In this document: positions 61,924 through 64,000 of the stretch, piece by piece
Numbering within the stretch: the stretch's first letter is position 1
Layout: the number at the start of each line of letters is the position of its first letter
Assembly: GCA_910579805.1 (NCBI GenBank)
Contig: CAJTWM010000018.1
Location: 7,707 to 71,706, forward strand
Reading direction: 5' to 3'
Source of the DNA: an uncultured Lachnospiraceae bacterium
GTDB taxonomy: Bacteria > Bacillota > Clostridia > Lachnospirales > Lachnospiraceae
Length of the DNA stretch: 64,000 nucleotides
The notes under the pieces: generated by a model
Seen by the model: the letters and a program-made list of their open reading frames with translations, nothing else
Databases searched by the model: none
Told to the model about the DNA's origin: nothing
Program-made: the position numbers and the translations under genes

Positions 61924-63465
61924 GTGGAAAAGGAAATGGTGCTTGTTTTGGATTTTGGAGGTCAGTACAATCAATTGATTGCCAGAAGAGTCAGGGAGTG
62001 TAATGTATATTGTGAGGTTCACCCTTATTATCTAGGGCTTGATAAGATCAGAGAAATGAAACCGAAAGGAATTATTTTTACAGGCGGGCCAAACAGTGTG
62101 TATGGAGAAGGCTCACCTTTGTGCGATATGGCAATCTTTGAAATGGGGATCCCGATTCTTGGTATTTGCTACGGTTCTCAGGTTATGGCTCATCTGCTTG
62201 GAGGAAAAGTGGCCTCTGCCCCGGTCAGCGAGTATGGAAAGACTGAAGTGGAGGTGGACGTTTCCACGGCATTATTTAAAGAGGTTTCAGATAAGACGGT
62301 ATGTTGGATGAGTCATACCGATTATATAGAAAAAGCGCCCTCTGATTTTGTCGTTACTGCGCATACACCGGTATGCCCCGTTGCAGCAATGGAAAATGAA
62401 AAAAGGGGGCTTTATGCAGTTCAATTTCACCCTGAGGTTATGCATACGGTAGAAGGAATGAAGATGCTCTCTAATTTTGTTTTTGGAGTGTGTAAATGTG
62501 CCGGAGACTGGAGAATGGATTCTTTTGTGGATACGACCATAAAAACGATCCGAGAAAAAGTGGGGAGCGGCAAGGTATTATGCGCTCTGTCAGGCGGCGT
62601 GGATTCTTCCGTAGCTGCCGTACTTTTGTCAAAAGCGGTGGGTAAGCAGCTAACCTGCGTATTTGTTGACCATGGGCTTTTGCGTAAGAATGAAGGCGAT
62701 GAGGTAGAAGCAGTATTTGGGCCTGACGGCCCCTATGATTTGAATTTCATCCGTGTCAATGCGCAGGACAGGTTTTATGAAAAACTTGCAGGAGTAACGG
62801 AGCCGGAAACAAAAAGAAAGATCATCGGAGAGGAATTTATCCGTGTATTTGAGGAAGAGGCAAAGAAGATCGGCGCGGTAGATTTTCTCGTACAGGGAAC
62901 GATTTATCCCGATGTGATCGAAAGCGGGCTTGGGAAAAGCGCGGTGATCAAATCGCATCACAATGTAGGCGGATTGCCTGATTATGTTGATTTCAAAGAG
63001 ATCATAGAGCCGCTCAGACTTTTGTTTAAGGATGAGGTAAGGAAGGCAGGACTGGAACTGGGGATTCCTGATCACCTTGTATACAGGCAGCCTTTTCCGG
63101 GGCCGGGGCTTGGCATCCGTATCATAGGAGAGGTAACGGCAGAGAAGGTTAAAATTGTGCAGGATGCGGACGCTATCTATCGGGAAGAGGTGGCAAAGGC
63201 CGGTGCGGATAAGGACTTAGGACAGTATTTTGCAGCACTGACAAATATGCGGAGCGTAGGCTGCATGGGAGATGAGAGGACTTATGATTATGCAGTGGCG
63301 CTTAGAGCGGTGATGACAAGTGATTTTATGACGGCAGAGAGTGCGCAGCTTCCGTGGGAAGTGCTGGGGAAGGTGACGAGTAGGATCGTGAATGAAGTGA
63401 AGGGGGTTAACCGGGTACTGTATGATTGCACGGGGAAACCGCCGGGGACGATTGAGTTCGAATAG
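61924..63465 (+). CDS. guaA: GMP synthase (glutamine-hydrolysing)
   Basis: Makes GMP from XMP, ATP and glutamine. The N-terminal class I amidotransferase domain has VLDFGGQYNQLIARR (about 7-21) and the nucleophile cysteine in GICYGSQ (about 81-87). The ATP-pyrophosphatase domain has SGGVDSSVAA near 223-232, and the dimerisation domain follows. I prefer GTG at 61924 (514 codons incl. stop) because GGAGG ends directly at the ATG at 61918, leaving no spacing; that ATG would give 515 residues. A terminator follows, and the 3' end is a known kind of integration site for mobile elements. Confidence 0.95.
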   Translation: MEKEMVLVLDFGGQYNQLIARRVRECNVYCEVHPYYLGLDKIREMKPKGIIFTGGPNSVYGEGSPLCDMAIFEMGIPILGICYGSQVMAHLLGGKVASAPVSEYGKTEVEVDVSTALFKEVSDKTVCWMSHTDYIEKAPSDFVVTAHTPVCPVAAMENEKRGLYAVQFHPEVMHTVEGMKMLSNFVFGVCKCAGDWRMDSFVDTTIKTIREKVGSGKVLCALSGGVDSSVAAVLLSKAVGKQLTCVFVDHGLLRKNEGDEVEAVFGPDGPYDLNFIRVNAQDRFYEKLAGVTEPETKRKIIGEEFIRVFEEEAKKIGAVDFLVQGTIYPDVIESGLGKSAVIKSHHNVGGLPDYVDFKEIIEPLRLLFKDEVRKAGLELGIPDHLVYRQPFPGPGLGIRIIGEVTAEKVKIVQDADAIYREEVAKAGADKDLGQYFAALTNMRSVGCMGDERTYDYAVALRAVMTSDFMTAESAQLPWEVLGKVTSRIVNEVKGVNRVLYDCTGKPPGTIEFE

Positions 63466-63471
63466 TAAACA

Positions 63472-63514
63472 AAAAGCCGGGAAGCCGCATAAACAGCGGA
63501 TTTTCCGGCTTTTG
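63472..63514 (+). terminator. Terminator after guaA
   Basis: AAAAGCCGG (63472-63480) pairs with CCGGCTTTT (63505-63513), with an inner stem CCGC/GCGG. Confidence 0.85.
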
Positions 63515-63524
63515 ATGTGGGGCG

Positions 63525-63542
63525 TGATACCTTTTTGATACC
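63525..63542. repeat. Direct repeat TGATACC downstream of guaA
   Basis: TGATACC occurs at 63525-63531 and 63536-63542, 11 bases apart (one helical turn). Short direct repeats of this kind can be binding sites of a recombinase near an element end. No integrase gene is within the window. Confidence 0.4.
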
Positions 63543-63549
63543 TATATAG

Positions 63550-64000
63550 CTAAAACTGAGAATTTACTTTTGAGAGTAAATCTTTGAAAGCAGTTGTTTT
63601 ATGTACTTTACTTAAAGGTTCAGAACATGTAGCAAGATAATTTAATGCGTCTACAATAAAAACATTTTTACAATGAGAACCATGAGCAGCACATAATTTT
63701 TTAAATCTCCGATTAGCTTTAGCGGTATCAAGATCCATGAGTAAAATGGGATCATCCATTAAGTTGAGCAAACATACAAGCGCCTTGTTGTCAAAATTCT
63801 TGATAAATTCTTTATAATATGGCAAAGCTCCTTCATCAACACCTTCTCTATATCCATTACCATTTCCAGAATAACAAATAACAATTGTTTTTACCCAATC
63901 GGACAATATGCTTTGAGGTATATTTCCAGATATGGGTAAAAGTGTTTTTAATTGCCGTGCCCAAGGTTCTTCATTATAAAAATTATTGATGCTATTGTGG
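63550..64000 (-). CDS. Unknown protein, C-terminal part (runs off the window)
   Basis: The minus-strand frame is open from the window edge to a stop at 63550, giving at least 149 C-terminal residues; a TTG at 63906 is only an internal codon, because the codons before it remain open with sensible amino acids (NNFYNEEPWARQLKT near the edge). The protein is soluble and unrecognised; it contains TIVICYSGNGNGYREGVDEG and ends DLLSKVNSQF. The coding is visibly more AT-rich than its neighbours, and it faces guaA, which suits a gene on an integrated element. The 5' end is missing. Confidence 0.6.
   Translation of the reverse strand, partial: HNSINNFYNEEPWARQLKTLLPISGNIPQSILSDWVKTIVICYSGNGNGYREGVDEGALPYYKEFIKNFDNKALVCLLNLMDDPILLMDLDTAKANRRFKKLCAAHGSHCKNVFIVDALNYLATCSEPLSKVHKTTAFKDLLSKVNSQF

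Overview
The window looks like chromosomal DNA of a spore-forming Gram-positive member of the Clostridia, most likely Lachnospiraceae. Four sporulation genes (spoIID, a spoIIQ-like gene, spoIIID, sipL) and small coat-like proteins are present. So are a T-box leader, a PyrK/PyrD type 1B dihydroorotate dehydrogenase, strong AGGAGG-type ribosome binding sites and secreted proteins with repeats typical of gut Firmicutes. No rRNA, tRNA or CRISPR array was seen. Most genes lie on the + strand; short minus-strand islands occur at 30.7-33.6, 39.6-44.1, 46.3-46.9, 50.5-51.0 and 63.5 kb to the end.

Layout. 0-3 kb: a DUF2589 protein with an unknown partner, a large perfect hairpin, and a COG3044-type ATPase. 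3.3-9.7 kb: a 2129-residue secreted GH26 mannanase-like enzyme. 9.7-16.2 kb: T-box-controlled ileS of the eukaryote-like class, then glycogen phosphorylase. 16.4-21.5 kb: an MBOAT/DHHW O-acylation pair and an aconitase-family hydratase. 21.9-25.3 kb: a calcium-motif protein followed by spoIID and spoIIQ-like genes. 25.4-30.6 kb: an amidohydrolase, a degenerate GH9-like lipoprotein, and ddl-murF. 30.7-33.6 kb (minus): a C-type-lectin-like lipoprotein, a cysteine-rich protein and plsC. 33.8-36.4 kb: a second MBOAT/SGNH-like pair. 36.5-39.6 kb: pyrC-pyrK-pyrD, convergent with a lone eutH. 41-44.6 kb: a LysM lipoprotein overlapping tail-to-tail with an ABC-F gene that has a long attenuator-like leader. 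44.6-50.4 kb: sipL, an unknown protein, ispE-gntR, and murI with DUF1934. 50.5-57.7 kb: a membrane-anchored unknown protein, cardiolipin synthase, a secreted trigger-factor-like isomerase, asnS, an NlpC/P60 hydrolase and two coat-like small proteins. 57.9-64 kb: small unknown genes, an HD phosphohydrolase, a spoIIID fragment and spoIIID, a MATE pump, guaA, and then an AT-rich minus-strand gene that leaves the window and may mark an element inserted at the guaA 3' end.

Functional links. SpoIID and the SpoIIQ-like protein act in engulfment, SpoIIID in mother-cell transcription, and SipL in coat assembly. Sequences resembling sigma-E promoters precede spoIID, spoIIID, sipL and the coat-like pair. 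Ddl, MurF and MurI supply peptidoglycan precursors. The two MBOAT modules probably acylate cell-surface polymers. PyrC, PyrK and PyrD perform consecutive steps of UMP synthesis.

The most interesting features lie between genes. They are: (i) an ABC-F leader with promoter, two small ORFs and a terminator; (ii) a hairpin-plus-ribosome-binding-site module repeated before ddl, murF, eutH and the ABC-F leader, with its distal half before pyrD; (iii) a dispersed GTGTTTGAAAA inverted-repeat family; (iv) a decayed spoIIID copy beside the intact gene; and (v) the guaA junction. All functions are inferred by reading the sequence; no searches were run.
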